Assembly (NCBI RefSeq): GCF_008364825.1
Contig: NZ_VTTO01000008.1
Span: forward strand, 124,001-188,000
Reading direction: 5' to 3'
Length of the DNA stretch: 64,000 nucleotides
DNA from: Azospirillum sp. B21
Lineage (GTDB): Bacteria > Pseudomonadota > Alphaproteobacteria > Azospirillales > Azospirillaceae
Shown piece by piece: positions 17,687 to 26,478 of this stretch; the stretch's first letter is position 1; every line of letters begins with the position of its first letter. The position numbers were made by a program, and so were the translations under genes. The notes beneath the pieces are model-generated. The model made no database searches and was not told where the DNA came from. It saw only the letters and a program-made list of their open reading frames with translations.

Positions 17687-18703
17687 GTGAAGGCTGCGAT
17701 CATCGGCCTCGGCCGCATGGGACTCCGTCATGTTGCCGTCGCGCGCGGACTGGGTCTGGACGTGGTCGGCGCCGCCGACCCGCGTGCTGAGGCGCGCGCC
17801 GCGGCGAAGTCCCAGTTCGATCTGCCGGACGGGGCGATGTTCGAGGATGCCGAAGCCATGCTGGCCGGCACGCGGCCGGACTGCGTGGTGGTCGCTTCCA
17901 CGGCTCCCTCCCATGCCCGGCTGACCTGTGCCGCCGTCGAGGCCGGTGCGCGCCTGATCCTGTGCGAGAAGCCGATGGCCGTGTCGCTCGACGACTGCGA
18001 CCGGATGATCGACCGCTGCCGCGATGCCGGCGTCCGCCTGGCGGTGAACCATCAGATGCGCTTCATGGACCAGTATATCCGTCCCCGCGCCATCGTCGAT
18101 GCGCCGTCCTTCGGCGGACTGGCGAGCATGACGGTGGTCGCCGGCAATTTCGGACTGGCGATGAACGGCTCCCACTATGTGGAAGCCTTCCGCTTCATGA
18201 CTGGGGAGGCGCCGCGCACCGTCGCCGCTTGGCTGTCGAGCGAAGCGGTTCCAAACCCGCGCGGCGCGGAATTCTCCGACGCGGGCGGTTGCCTGCGCCT
18301 GACCACCGCCTCAGGCCGCCGCTTCTATCTGGAGGCCGGTACGGACCAGGGGCACGGCATGATGGCCGTCTATGCCGGCCGCTATGGCCGGCTGGAGGTC
18401 GATGAGTTGTCGGGGCGGATGCGGCTCGCTACCCGCGCCCCGCAGGACCGGGACCTGCCGACCACACGCTACGGCACCGCTCCGCTGCTGGAGGAGAGCG
18501 ACATCCCGCCGGCGGACGCCCTGGAGCCGACGCGGGCTGTGCTGCAGGCCCTGTTGGCGGGCGAGAACCATCCCGACGGCGAGGTGGGCCGCATGGCGGT
18601 GCGCGTCCTCCTGGCGGCGGCGGTGTCGCACGAGGCGGGGGGGCGCGAGATCGATCTGGACAGCGCGGACCTGCCGGGAAGCCGCGTGTTCGCCTGGGCA
18701 TGA
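17687..18703 (+). CDS. Gfo/Idh/MocA-family oxidoreductase
   Basis: A 338-residue NAD(P)-dependent oxidoreductase. It has an N-terminal Rossmann fold 'AAIIGLGRMGLRHVAVA', the family signature 'LILCEKPMAVSLDDCDRMI' with the EKP catalytic Lys, and 'VNHQMRF'. It starts at GTG 17687 with AAGGGGAG eight bases upstream. It is followed by a second member of the family, which suggests consecutive or heteromeric redox steps. In glycan islands such enzymes oxidise C3 or C4 of sugar nucleotides or free sugars. The substrate here is unknown. Confidence 0.85.
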   Translation: MKAAIIGLGRMGLRHVAVARGLGLDVVGAADPRAEARAAAKSQFDLPDGAMFEDAEAMLAGTRPDCVVVASTAPSHARLTCAAVEAGARLILCEKPMAVSLDDCDRMIDRCRDAGVRLAVNHQMRFMDQYIRPRAIVDAPSFGGLASMTVVAGNFGLAMNGSHYVEAFRFMTGEAPRTVAAWLSSEAVPNPRGAEFSDAGGCLRLTTASGRRFYLEAGTDQGHGMMAVYAGRYGRLEVDELSGRMRLATRAPQDRDLPTTRYGTAPLLEESDIPPADALEPTRAVLQALLAGENHPDGEVGRMAVRVLLAAAVSHEAGGREIDLDSADLPGSRVFAWA

Positions 18704-18780
18704 TTTGGGCATGACCGGCGCACTGGTGCTGGAGTCTTGAACCCGCCCTTGTGCGGATTGCCGGAAAGGTGTGAGGAAAC

Positions 18781-19776
18781 ATGTCGCAAAACCAGTGCCG
18801 GGTGGCCGTGATCGGGGCCGGAAGTATGGCGCGCGAACATCTCCGCGCGTTCGCCGACGTGCCCGGGGTCCTGCTGACGGGCATCCACAGCCGCACCCGT
18901 GCGCGTGCGGAGGCTCTCGCCGCCGAGTTCGGCATTTCCGCCGTCTGCGACGATATCGCCAGCCTCTACGCGGCCAGCAAGGCCGATCTGGTGGTGGTCA
19001 CCGTCACCGAATTGTCGATGGCTGCCGTCGCGAAGGCCTGCTTCGCCTTTCCCTGGACGATCCTGCTGGAAAAGCCGGCCGGCTACGATCTGGCGGACGC
19101 GGTCGGGATCGCCGAGGCGGCGGGAGCTGCCCGCGCCCGCGTCCATGTCGCACTCAACCGCCGCCATCTGTCGAGCACCCGCACTGCGCTGGACGACCTG
19201 AACGCCGTGCCCGGTCCCCGCTTCATCCATGTCCAGGACCAGGAATCGATGGCCCAGGCGGCGGCCATCGGCCATCCGGAGACGGTGGTGCGCAACTGGA
19301 TGTATGCGAATGCCGTGCATATGGTGGACTATCTGGCGGTTTTCGGACGCGGCACGGTAACGTCGGTCACGCCCGTCCAGCCCTGGGATCCGGAACGGCC
19401 GGGCATCGTGCTGGCCAAGGTGGAGTTTTCCAGCGGCGACCTGGCGCTCTACGAGGCGGTGTGGAACGGCCCGGCGCCTTGGGCCTGCACGGTAACCACC
19501 CCGGCCCGCCGCTGGGAAATGCGTCCGCTCGAGAAGGCCGTGTTCCAGAACGCCGGGGAACGCATGCTGAACCCGGCCCCGCTTCATCCCTGGGACGAAG
19601 CCTTCAAACCCGGCTTCCGCCGTCAGGCCGAACTGGCGGTTCAGGTGGCCGGAGGCGGGCCGTCCGATGGCCTGCCGACCTTGGAGGACTCCCTGGCAAC
19701 CATGCGATTGATCGCCGCCATTTATGGCGATGAGAAGCATGGTGGCGGGAACGGTTCCGGCAAGGCCGCCGGATGA
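18781..19776 (+). CDS. Gfo/Idh/MocA-family oxidoreductase
   Basis: A 331-residue oxidoreductase with 'VAVIGAGSMAREHLRAF' at the N-terminus and 'TILLEKPAGYDLADAVGIA' as the EKP signature. 'VALNRRHLSS' occupies the usual substrate-side position. GAGGAAAC just before ATG 18781 is a good ribosome-binding site. Its stop overlaps the next glycosyltransferase start (ATGA), indicating translational coupling. It is clearly different in sequence from the preceding family member, so it is probably not a recent duplicate. The reaction is not assignable. Confidence 0.85.
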   Translation: MSQNQCRVAVIGAGSMAREHLRAFADVPGVLLTGIHSRTRARAEALAAEFGISAVCDDIASLYAASKADLVVVTVTELSMAAVAKACFAFPWTILLEKPAGYDLADAVGIAEAAGAARARVHVALNRRHLSSTRTALDDLNAVPGPRFIHVQDQESMAQAAAIGHPETVVRNWMYANAVHMVDYLAVFGRGTVTSVTPVQPWDPERPGIVLAKVEFSSGDLALYEAVWNGPAPWACTVTTPARRWEMRPLEKAVFQNAGERMLNPAPLHPWDEAFKPGFRRQAELAVQVAGGGPSDGLPTLEDSLATMRLIAAIYGDEKHGGGNGSGKAAG

Positions 19777-21074
19777 CGGCCGCGTCCCTGACCATAGTGG
19801 TCCCCAGCCACAATCGCCCCGCTTTCCTGCAACGGACGCTGGAGCATTACGGGAACGGCCCCTACCACTGCGTGATCGTGGATTCCAGCGCCGACCCCAT
19901 CGTCTTCGATGCCGCCGCGTACCCTTGCGTCGACTACCGCCATCGGCCCGGCGTTCCCTTCGCAACGAAGCTGCACGAGTGCCTGCTGACCGTCGACACG
20001 CCCTATGTCGTATTGAGCGCCGATGACGACATGATCCGTCTGGACGCTTTGGCCGAGTGCGTGGCGTTCCTCGACTCCCACCCGGGCCACAGTTCGGTCC
20101 ATGGGCACTTCCTGTTCTTCCTGCGCAGCCCCAACCGGGTGTGGGGCCTGCGCGCCTACTGGGCGCGTCATGACTGGCAGGTCGCACAGGATGATCCTCG
20201 GGACCGTCAACTCCACCTGATGTCCAACTACATGCATCAGATGTATGCGGTGCAGAGAACTCCTCTGCTTCGCCGGGCTTACGGTATGATGGATGGCCGC
20301 CTGCACAACAGCGAGTTGATGGAATTCGTGGTCGGCCTGTCCGTGACGGCGGGGGGACGGCATCGGACCCTGCCGATCTTCTATCAGGCACGTCAGGATA
20401 TTCTCGATTCCTGGAGCCGCAGCTTGGGGACCGGCTATCCCAACCTGAGACAGCTTTACCAGGATGGGGCCGACCCGCAGCAATACGAGCAATTTCTCGA
20501 TATCTGTGCGGAAATCCTGCAGGAGACCGCCGGAATGGAGCGGGAAGGCGGGAGGCGGCACGCGATTCGCTGCGTCGAGGCTTATCTGGCCAATGAGGAG
20601 GACCTGATCCGCCAGATGGCGGAGCCAGGGGTTTTCCATCGCGATTTGATGCGCATCGAAACGGAGGCGGCTTTCTGGCCCGATTGGGGCGATGAGGCGC
20701 TCCGCGACATTGCGGCGATGGCGCATCTGGCCTGGAAGCACGAGGGATGCGGCTTGGATGCGGCCATTCTCGACGAGTTCACCGGACTGGATGCGAGCCG
20801 GCCGATTTATATCTATGGAACTGGCGGCGCCGGCCGCGCCCTGGCTGCCCGTCTCGACGGATTGGGGCTTTCGGTTGCGGGATACATCGACAGCTTCCAC
20901 GGAGGAACGGTCGAGGGGCGCCCGTGCCTGACCGTTCAGGAGTATCGCGCCGTCCATCGGCCGGATGACATGGTGCTGATTGCATCCTGCATGCACGGCG
21001 AGATCCGGCGCACCCTGGAAGAGGCCGGCATCATCAATTACCGTGTCGCTTATTTCCGGGCCATGCTGCCATGA
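19773..21074 (+). CDS. Glycosyltransferase (TIGR04440-like GT-A) with C-terminal Rossmann-like module
   Basis: A 433-residue two-part protein. The N-terminal part begins 'LTIVVPSHNRPAFLQRTLEH', has 'FATKLHECLLTV' and a metal site 'VVLSADDDMIRLD', as in TIGR04440-type glycosyltransferases. The last 90 or so residues form a separate GxG module: 'RPIYIYGTGGAGRALAARL', 'VAGYIDSFHGGTVEGRP', 'MVLIASCMHGEIRRTLEEAG'. The same module ends two PhyH-like dioxygenases and makes up a small protein elsewhere in this window. It overlaps neighbours on both sides by 4 bases (ATGA). The module may sense or bind a nucleotide sugar; that is inference. Confidence 0.8.
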   Translation: MTAASLTIVVPSHNRPAFLQRTLEHYGNGPYHCVIVDSSADPIVFDAAAYPCVDYRHRPGVPFATKLHECLLTVDTPYVVLSADDDMIRLDALAECVAFLDSHPGHSSVHGHFLFFLRSPNRVWGLRAYWARHDWQVAQDDPRDRQLHLMSNYMHQMYAVQRTPLLRRAYGMMDGRLHNSELMEFVVGLSVTAGGRHRTLPIFYQARQDILDSWSRSLGTGYPNLRQLYQDGADPQQYEQFLDICAEILQETAGMEREGGRRHAIRCVEAYLANEEDLIRQMAEPGVFHRDLMRIETEAAFWPDWGDEALRDIAAMAHLAWKHEGCGLDAAILDEFTGLDASRPIYIYGTGGAGRALAARLDGLGLSVAGYIDSFHGGTVEGRPCLTVQEYRAVHRPDDMVLIASCMHGEIRRTLEEAGIINYRVAYFRAMLP

Positions 21075-22240
21075 CGACCGAGCCCTTGATCCCCCTGGCC
21101 GTTCCCGATCTTTCCGGGCGTGAGGAGGAGTATCTGCGCGCGTGCATCGCCAGCACCTTCGTTTCGACCGTCGGGGCTTTCGTTCCGCGCTTCGAGGAGC
21201 AGGTCGCCACCGCGATCGGGAGCCGTGGCGCGGTGGCGACCTGCAGCGGAACAGCCGGTCTGCATGTCGCGTTGACCGCGCTGGGCGTCGTGCACGACGA
21301 TCTGGTGGTCCTGCCGTCCCTGACCTTCATCGCAAGTGCCAACGCGATCGCGCAATGCGGTGCGCAGCCCTGGCTGTTCGACGTCACGCAGGAAAGCTGG
21401 ACTCTCGATCCGGAGTTGCTGGAACGCCGCCTTGCCGTGGAAACGGAGCGCCGGCCGGAAGGTCTGTTCCATCGTTCCAGCGGTCGTCGGGTTGCTGCGG
21501 TGATGCCGGTCCACACCCTTGGCCTGCCGGCGGACATGCACGCCATCGTCCCGGTCGCCCGGCGTTACGGTCTGCCCGTCGTCGCGGACTCCGCCGCAGC
21601 CCTTGGCGCCACCTGCCGCGGGCGACCGCCGGGGGCGCTTGGGGCCGACCTGTCCGTCCTGTCCTTCAATGGCAACAAGACCGTCACCGCGGGGGCTGGC
21701 GGCGCAGTGGTCGGCGATGATCCGGAGCTTCTGGCACTGGTGCGTCATCTGTCTTCCACGGCCCGCGTCGGCCAGGACTATGATCATGACCGGCCCGGCT
21801 TCAATTACCGGATGACCAATCTCCAGGCCGCTGTCGGTTGCGCCCAGATGGAGCGTTGGGAAAGCTTGGTTGCCGCAAAGCGGCGCATCCGCCGCCGCTA
21901 CGATCAGGCCTTCGCCTCCCTGGAAGGGGCGGAACCCTTTCCCGCCCCACCTTGGGCCGAAGGCGCCTGCTGGTTTTCCGGGATCGTCTTGCGGCGTTCG
22001 GCGTGGGACGGACGGGAGGCCATGCTGCGCGAAAGACTGCGGGGGCTGGGGATCGACAGCCGGCCTTTCTGGAAACCCGTCCACCTGCAGGCCCCCTATC
22101 GCGATGCGCCGCGCACGGAGATGCCGGTCTGCGAAGATCTGTGGTCCCGCGTGGTCACCCTTCCCTGCTCGGCCGGCCTGACCGAGGCCGAGCAGGACCG
22201 GGTGATTGCCGCCGTCCTTCAGACTTTTCAGTCCCCCTGA
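21071..22240 (+). CDS. legC: PLP-dependent sugar aminotransferase, LegC-like (DegT/DnrJ/EryC1/StrS)
   Basis: A 389-residue aminotransferase that converts a 4-keto-6-deoxy amino sugar nucleotide to its 4-amino form. It closely follows the LegC subfamily: 'IPLAVPDLSGREEEYL', 'VSTVGAFVPRFEE', 'ATCSGTAGLHVALTALGV', 'LPSLTFIASANAI', 'VMPVHTLGLPADM', then the PLP lysine in 'LSFNGNKTVTAGAGG' (about Lys203). 'FNYRMTNLQAAVG' is also diagnostic. It is the last gene of the long plus-strand operon and overlaps the convergent PhyH-like gene by 13 bases. LegC acts before NeuC and NeuB, both in this window. Confidence 0.9.
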   Translation: MTTEPLIPLAVPDLSGREEEYLRACIASTFVSTVGAFVPRFEEQVATAIGSRGAVATCSGTAGLHVALTALGVVHDDLVVLPSLTFIASANAIAQCGAQPWLFDVTQESWTLDPELLERRLAVETERRPEGLFHRSSGRRVAAVMPVHTLGLPADMHAIVPVARRYGLPVVADSAAALGATCRGRPPGALGADLSVLSFNGNKTVTAGAGGAVVGDDPELLALVRHLSSTARVGQDYDHDRPGFNYRMTNLQAAVGCAQMERWESLVAAKRRIRRRYDQAFASLEGAEPFPAPPWAEGACWFSGIVLRRSAWDGREAMLRERLRGLGIDSRPFWKPVHLQAPYRDAPRTEMPVCEDLWSRVVTLPCSAGLTEAEQDRVIAAVLQTFQSP

Positions 22241-23523
22241 CGCTGCATCAGGTGGAAGACGGTATGGAAGGACCTGATGCCGTGGCGAATCAGGGTCTTC
22301 TCGATGGCATCGTAGTATTGCGAGGCGATCAGGATCTGGTGCCCCGGATCATGCAAGGCTGCATAGTCCGCCACGGCATGAAGCGGCAAGCCGTTGAAGG
22401 TTCCCGACCGTTCGGTATCGATGAAGCCGCTCACCGCCGGCAGGTTCAGGGCGGCCAGCCTCTCCTGCAGCCGGGTGCCGGAGGAACCGGCGCCATAGAT
22501 GAAGACCGGAGCATCACGCCGAAGATCCTCCAGCCGCTCCAAACGGCCGCGCAGTGCCGCTTCGATCGTTTCTTCCATACGCGGCCAGAACAGGCCGTGA
22601 TCTTTCAGGTAGCTGCGGAAGGGAGGCGGGAAATCCCCGTCGCCGCCATTGGCATGCCGCCGCAGGAGCCGGTGGATGCGTTCGAGCTGGATGTCATCCT
22701 CGGCCGAATAGCTGAGGATGCTGATGCATTTCGGCCCGCTCATCAACTCGCCAAAATGCAGCAGGCGGCCATCGAACAGCAGCGCTTCTCCCGGATGGAT
22801 GTCGATGAAAACCACATAGCGTTCGATCTCGTACAACGGGCGCAAGTCCCCTGTCGCCAGTGCCCGGTTCTTCACGGCGCCATGGGCGGTATAGTACTCG
22901 AACGGGACGTCCAGGCCGATTTCTGACGCCATCCGGTCGTAGATCGATTTCTGGTGGGTGAATGGAATGATGCCGAGCCGGGCGGCCTGCCGCCCCGGTG
23001 GGCTGAAGGACAGGATGACCTGGGCATTCGTGTTTTCCGGATCGTCGATCAGGTTGTGAGGCTGATCGTCCATACCGAAGTAGTCGCCATCGCGATGCAG
23101 CCCGGAGGCGGCGAAATTCACGCCGACGGAGCTGTTGATCAAGCCGAACGGCCGTCCGAAGATCATGTCCAGGGAAGGACGGATACGGGGATGGTCGGCA
23201 AGGGGCCAAAGATCCGGCACATGGCCGACGATGCCGGGTTTGACGTAATTGGCGCGCCGTCCTGCTGCGATCTCGGCGAAATCGCGATCCTCGATCCCGC
23301 TCAATGTCCGGGCGATCCCGCGGTAGCGGGCGTTTTCCTCCCGTGACAGGACATTGGTCAGCTTGACGATGCCATAGCGGCGGTAGGCATCGCGCAAGGC
23401 CGGCGTCACCTCGCCGGAGGGAAAGACGTCGTAGGTCTGCACGGCGGCCCATGGATTCGGCAGGCCGGAAAAACTGGCGGCGATCTCCGGCGGGCGATCA
23501 TCATGCAGGTACAGATTGGGCAT
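22228..23523 (-). CDS. PhyH-like Fe(II)/2-oxoglutarate dioxygenase with C-terminal Rossmann-like module
   Basis: A 431-residue protein. The first 300 or so residues resemble phytanoyl-CoA dioxygenases: 'YGIVKLTNVLSREEN', iron ligands in 'GLHRDGDYF' (HxD) and the distal His in 'LLFDGRLLHFGE'. The usual 2-oxoglutarate-anchoring Arg after the distal His is not evident; a Lys in 'SGPKCIS' stands nearby and is shared with the paralogue at 37009. From about residue 340 comes the GxG module 'PVFIYGAGSSGTRLQERL' ... 'GFIDTERSG' ... 'ILIASQYYDAIEKTL'. The start has a strong GGAGGAAAG site. Hydroxylation of a sugar or sugar nucleotide is plausible but unproven. Confidence 0.78.
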   Translation of the reverse strand: MPNLYLHDDRPPEIAASFSGLPNPWAAVQTYDVFPSGEVTPALRDAYRRYGIVKLTNVLSREENARYRGIARTLSGIEDRDFAEIAAGRRANYVKPGIVGHVPDLWPLADHPRIRPSLDMIFGRPFGLINSSVGVNFAASGLHRDGDYFGMDDQPHNLIDDPENTNAQVILSFSPPGRQAARLGIIPFTHQKSIYDRMASEIGLDVPFEYYTAHGAVKNRALATGDLRPLYEIERYVVFIDIHPGEALLFDGRLLHFGELMSGPKCISILSYSAEDDIQLERIHRLLRRHANGGDGDFPPPFRSYLKDHGLFWPRMEETIEAALRGRLERLEDLRRDAPVFIYGAGSSGTRLQERLAALNLPAVSGFIDTERSGTFNGLPLHAVADYAALHDPGHQILIASQYYDAIEKTLIRHGIRSFHTVFHLMQRQGD

Positions 23524-23718
23524 GGTCTTTCCTCCGGTCTGTCATTCATTCGCTGCGCCCCGTTGCTGCCGGCTTTCATGTCCGGTCAGCCCCGACCATT
23601 CCCGGGGGTTGTAGGCGCCCTTGCAGTCGACTAAGAGCTTCATCCTATTAAACTTGCCTTAATCGGCCAGCCTCCAATCTGCCGCAGCCTCGGGAACGTT
23701 TTTGGACTCCAGTCTCGT

Positions 23719-25248
23719 ATGATCCGGCTCCACTCCCGGCTCGATGCCGTCCCGTCGACAGAACCGGTGCCTGGGCCCCGGCATGACCGGACACGGGCTT
23801 CAGGCCATCGGCGCACCGTTCTTCTGGTCGTGTTCGGCGAATCCCATTTCCGGGAACTCTGGCGCGTGGCGGCGCTGCTCGTGGGAACGGAGCGTTACCG
23901 GCCCGTCATCGTCTTCGCTTACGACTACGCCGCGCTTGCCCGGGATCAGGCCGTCTGCCGCGAGGCAAAGGTGTCTTGGCTCCGCTTCGAGGCACCGCCC
24001 GTGCCGGGAGGGCACGCCGGCCTGCAGACATTGCCGGGGCTTCTGGTCGCCCTATCCCGCCGCCTGTCCCATGCCCGCCGCCTGATCGCCGAACAGGGGC
24101 CGGCTCTGCTGGTGCTGGCGGTGGATTATCCCGGCTGTGGTTCGGCGGAATTCATCCGCGCCGGACACGATGCAGGGGTGCCGTCGGTGATCGTGCCGTT
24201 TTCCATTGCCAACCATGAAGAGGCGCTGTGCGCCTATGGTCATGACATCGAGCGCAGCGACCGGGTCTGGACCAATCGCATCGTCGGCTGGCTGTTTCCC
24301 CGCTGGGGCATGCTCCATCGCGGCCGTCTTGTCCTGCGGGAGCGCGCTTCGCTCGTGCTGGCTTTGGAGATGCTGGGGCTTGCGCCACCCCGTCCCTGGA
24401 TGCAGAACAGCAGCCAAGCCGATGCAGTGACGGTCGAAAGCCCGGCGATGCTGGATTACTACCGGCGCAGCGGCTTGAGCGAGGACAGGCTCGTTCTGAC
24501 CGGAGCCCTCTACAACGACCTCCTGCACCGGGTCCTCGCCGAAGCAGACCAGCGTCGGGAGGCGCTCTATGCCGAGTTGGGCTTGCCGGCCGGCAAGCCG
24601 ATGCTGCTGGTCTCCCTTCCTCCGCCGATCCAGATCGAGGGACGGGATTGCGAATTCATCCTGCATGACGAATGGTTGGAGGTCCTGGTTGCGGAAGCTG
24701 CGCGCGCCGGTGATTGGAATGTGGTGCTGTGCCTGCATCCGATGCTGCCTCCCGAAGCTTGCGCTTGGCTCGAACGCGAAGGCGTCCGCATCGCCCGCCA
24801 GGACACGGCGTCCCTCGTTCCACTGAGCGCCCTGTATGTCGCCTGCGTTTCGGCAACCATCCGCTGGGCAATCGCCTGCGGCATTCCATGCGTGAATTAC
24901 GACGCCTACGCCTGCCGTTACTCGGATTACCGGGAGGTGCCGGGTGTCTACCATGTGGAAACCGCCGCGGATTATGCCGACGTCCTGCAGCGCCTGACCA
25001 CCGATCAGGCATTCTACGAGGCCGCCGCCGCAGCGCAGGCCGACGTGAAGGATCGCTGGGCTCTGTTCGACGGGGCGAACGCCACCCGGCTTCTTGCGCT
25101 GGTCGACCGGCTGTGCGGGGTGGACGAGACGGGCAAGGAGCCGGCGGGCGATGCCGGTGGAACGCGGGAACGGAACCACGCTTGTGCGGATGGGAAGCCG
25201 GCCGGTATGATCCCGCCCGGCGCCGGGCCGGTACCGGGGAATGGCTGA
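23719..25248 (+). CDS. Putative GT-B-fold glycosyltransferase (capsule-type)
   Basis: A 509-residue protein homologous to the one at 38421-40454. Shared blocks: 'VLLVVFGESHFRELWRVAAL' at the start; 'GVPSVIVPFSIAN'; 'TGALYNDLLHRVL'; and the C-terminal donor-type domain 'VVLCLHPMLPPEA' ... 'YVACVSATIRWAIACGIP' ... 'NYDAYACRYSDY'. This layout is like capsule/teichoic-type GT-B transferases and the NeuC/epimerase fold. It has no membrane segment. The last 45 residues are low-complexity and probably disordered. The start codon at 23719 has no clear ribosome-binding site. NeuC follows 51 bp later. Confidence 0.65.
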   Translation: MIRLHSRLDAVPSTEPVPGPRHDRTRASGHRRTVLLVVFGESHFRELWRVAALLVGTERYRPVIVFAYDYAALARDQAVCREAKVSWLRFEAPPVPGGHAGLQTLPGLLVALSRRLSHARRLIAEQGPALLVLAVDYPGCGSAEFIRAGHDAGVPSVIVPFSIANHEEALCAYGHDIERSDRVWTNRIVGWLFPRWGMLHRGRLVLRERASLVLALEMLGLAPPRPWMQNSSQADAVTVESPAMLDYYRRSGLSEDRLVLTGALYNDLLHRVLAEADQRREALYAELGLPAGKPMLLVSLPPPIQIEGRDCEFILHDEWLEVLVAEAARAGDWNVVLCLHPMLPPEACAWLEREGVRIARQDTASLVPLSALYVACVSATIRWAIACGIPCVNYDAYACRYSDYREVPGVYHVETAADYADVLQRLTTDQAFYEAAAAAQADVKDRWALFDGANATRLLALVDRLCGVDETGKEPAGDAGGTRERNHACADGKPAGMIPPGAGPVPGNG

Positions 25249-25299
25249 AGCCCGGGGCGTGCCATCCGATGGCTCGGCGAGATGCGAGAGAGGAATAGC

Positions 25300-26478
25300 A
25301 TGCCCGATGTCCGGCGTATCTGCGTGGTCACCGGTTCGCGTGCGGATTACGGCCATCTTGCGCCGGTCATGGCGGCCATCCGTGCCGAGGCTGGGATGGC
25401 CCTGCAGGTGGTGGCGACCGGCATGCACCTGTCGCCGGCCCATGGGTTGACCCACCGGGAGATCGATGACGACGGCTTTGCGATCGACGCCCGGGTGGAG
25501 ATGCTTCTGTCCAGCGACACCGGCGTCGGCGTCGCCAAGTCCGTTGGGCTGGGCATCATCGGTTTCGCCGACGTGCTGGATCGTCTGCGTCCCGACCTGC
25601 TGCTTGTGCTGGGCGACCGCTTCGAGACCCTGGCGGCCGCGCAGGCCGGGATGTTGGCCCGTATCCCGATGGCTCACATCTATGGCGGCGACACGACGGA
25701 AGGGGCGTACGACGAGGCGATCCGCCATGCCCTGACCAAGATGGCCCATCTGCACTTCACCGCCACAACGGCCTCGCGCCGCCGCGTCATCCAGTTGGGC
25801 GAGGAGCCTTGGCGGGTCCATGCGGTCGGCAGCCCCAGCCTGGACACCCTGCTGCGGATGGAGCGCCTGCCGCCCGAACGGTTCTGGCACGAGGTCAAGC
25901 TCGGTCCGCGCGCCCGCAATCTGCTGGTGACCCACCATCCGGTCACGCTCCGGCCCGGTGAGTCGGCGGCGGAGTTCGCCCAGTTGCTGACTGCGCTTCA
26001 CGGGCTGGGCGATGAGGTCGGACTGCTGTTCACCTTGCCCAATGCCGACAACGAGGGGCGCCTGCTGGCCGGCATGGTGGAGGAGTTCGTCCGCGACCAT
26101 CCGAATGCCGTCGCCGTCGCCTCGCTCGGCCACCGGCGCTACTGCTCGGCGATTGCCGCGGTGGACGCCGTGGTCGGCAACTCCTCGAGCGGCTTGTCCG
26201 AGGTGCCGAGCTTCGGCAAGCCGACCGTCAACATCGGCGACCGCCAGAAGGGACGGCCGCGCGCCGCCTCGGTGATCGATGTGCCCCCGCAGGCCGATGC
26301 CATCGCGGCGGCGATCCGCCAGGCCTTCACGCTCGACACGTCCGGCGTGGTCAACCCGTTCGGCGACGGGCATGCCGCCGAACGGATCGTCAGTGTCCTG
26401 CGGGAGGTTCCGGACTTCACGGCGCTGATCCGCAAGCCTTTCCACGACCTTCCTCCGACGGCGACCGACGATGCCTGA
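25300..26478 (+). CDS. neuC: Hydrolysing NDP-sugar 2-epimerase (NeuC/LegG)
   Basis: A 392-residue enzyme that releases the nucleotide and inverts C2 to give the NeuB substrate. Signature pieces: 'ICVVTGSRADYGHLAPVM', 'VVATGMHLSPAHG', 'DLLLVLGDRFETLAAAQAG', 'AHIYGGDTTEGAYDEAIRHA', 'LVTHHPVTLRPGES', 'TLPNADNEGRLL' and 'VGNSSSGLSEVPSFGKPTVN'. In the legionaminate route the substrate is a UDP- or GDP-diacetylbacillosamine-type sugar. ATG 25300 was preferred to 25282 because GAGAGGAA lies just upstream. It overlaps the dehydratase gene by 8 bases. Confidence 0.93.
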   Translation: MPDVRRICVVTGSRADYGHLAPVMAAIRAEAGMALQVVATGMHLSPAHGLTHREIDDDGFAIDARVEMLLSSDTGVGVAKSVGLGIIGFADVLDRLRPDLLLVLGDRFETLAAAQAGMLARIPMAHIYGGDTTEGAYDEAIRHALTKMAHLHFTATTASRRRVIQLGEEPWRVHAVGSPSLDTLLRMERLPPERFWHEVKLGPRARNLLVTHHPVTLRPGESAAEFAQLLTALHGLGDEVGLLFTLPNADNEGRLLAGMVEEFVRDHPNAVAVASLGHRRYCSAIAAVDAVVGNSSSGLSEVPSFGKPTVNIGDRQKGRPRAASVIDVPPQADAIAAAIRQAFTLDTSGVVNPFGDGHAAERIVSVLREVPDFTALIRKPFHDLPPTATDDA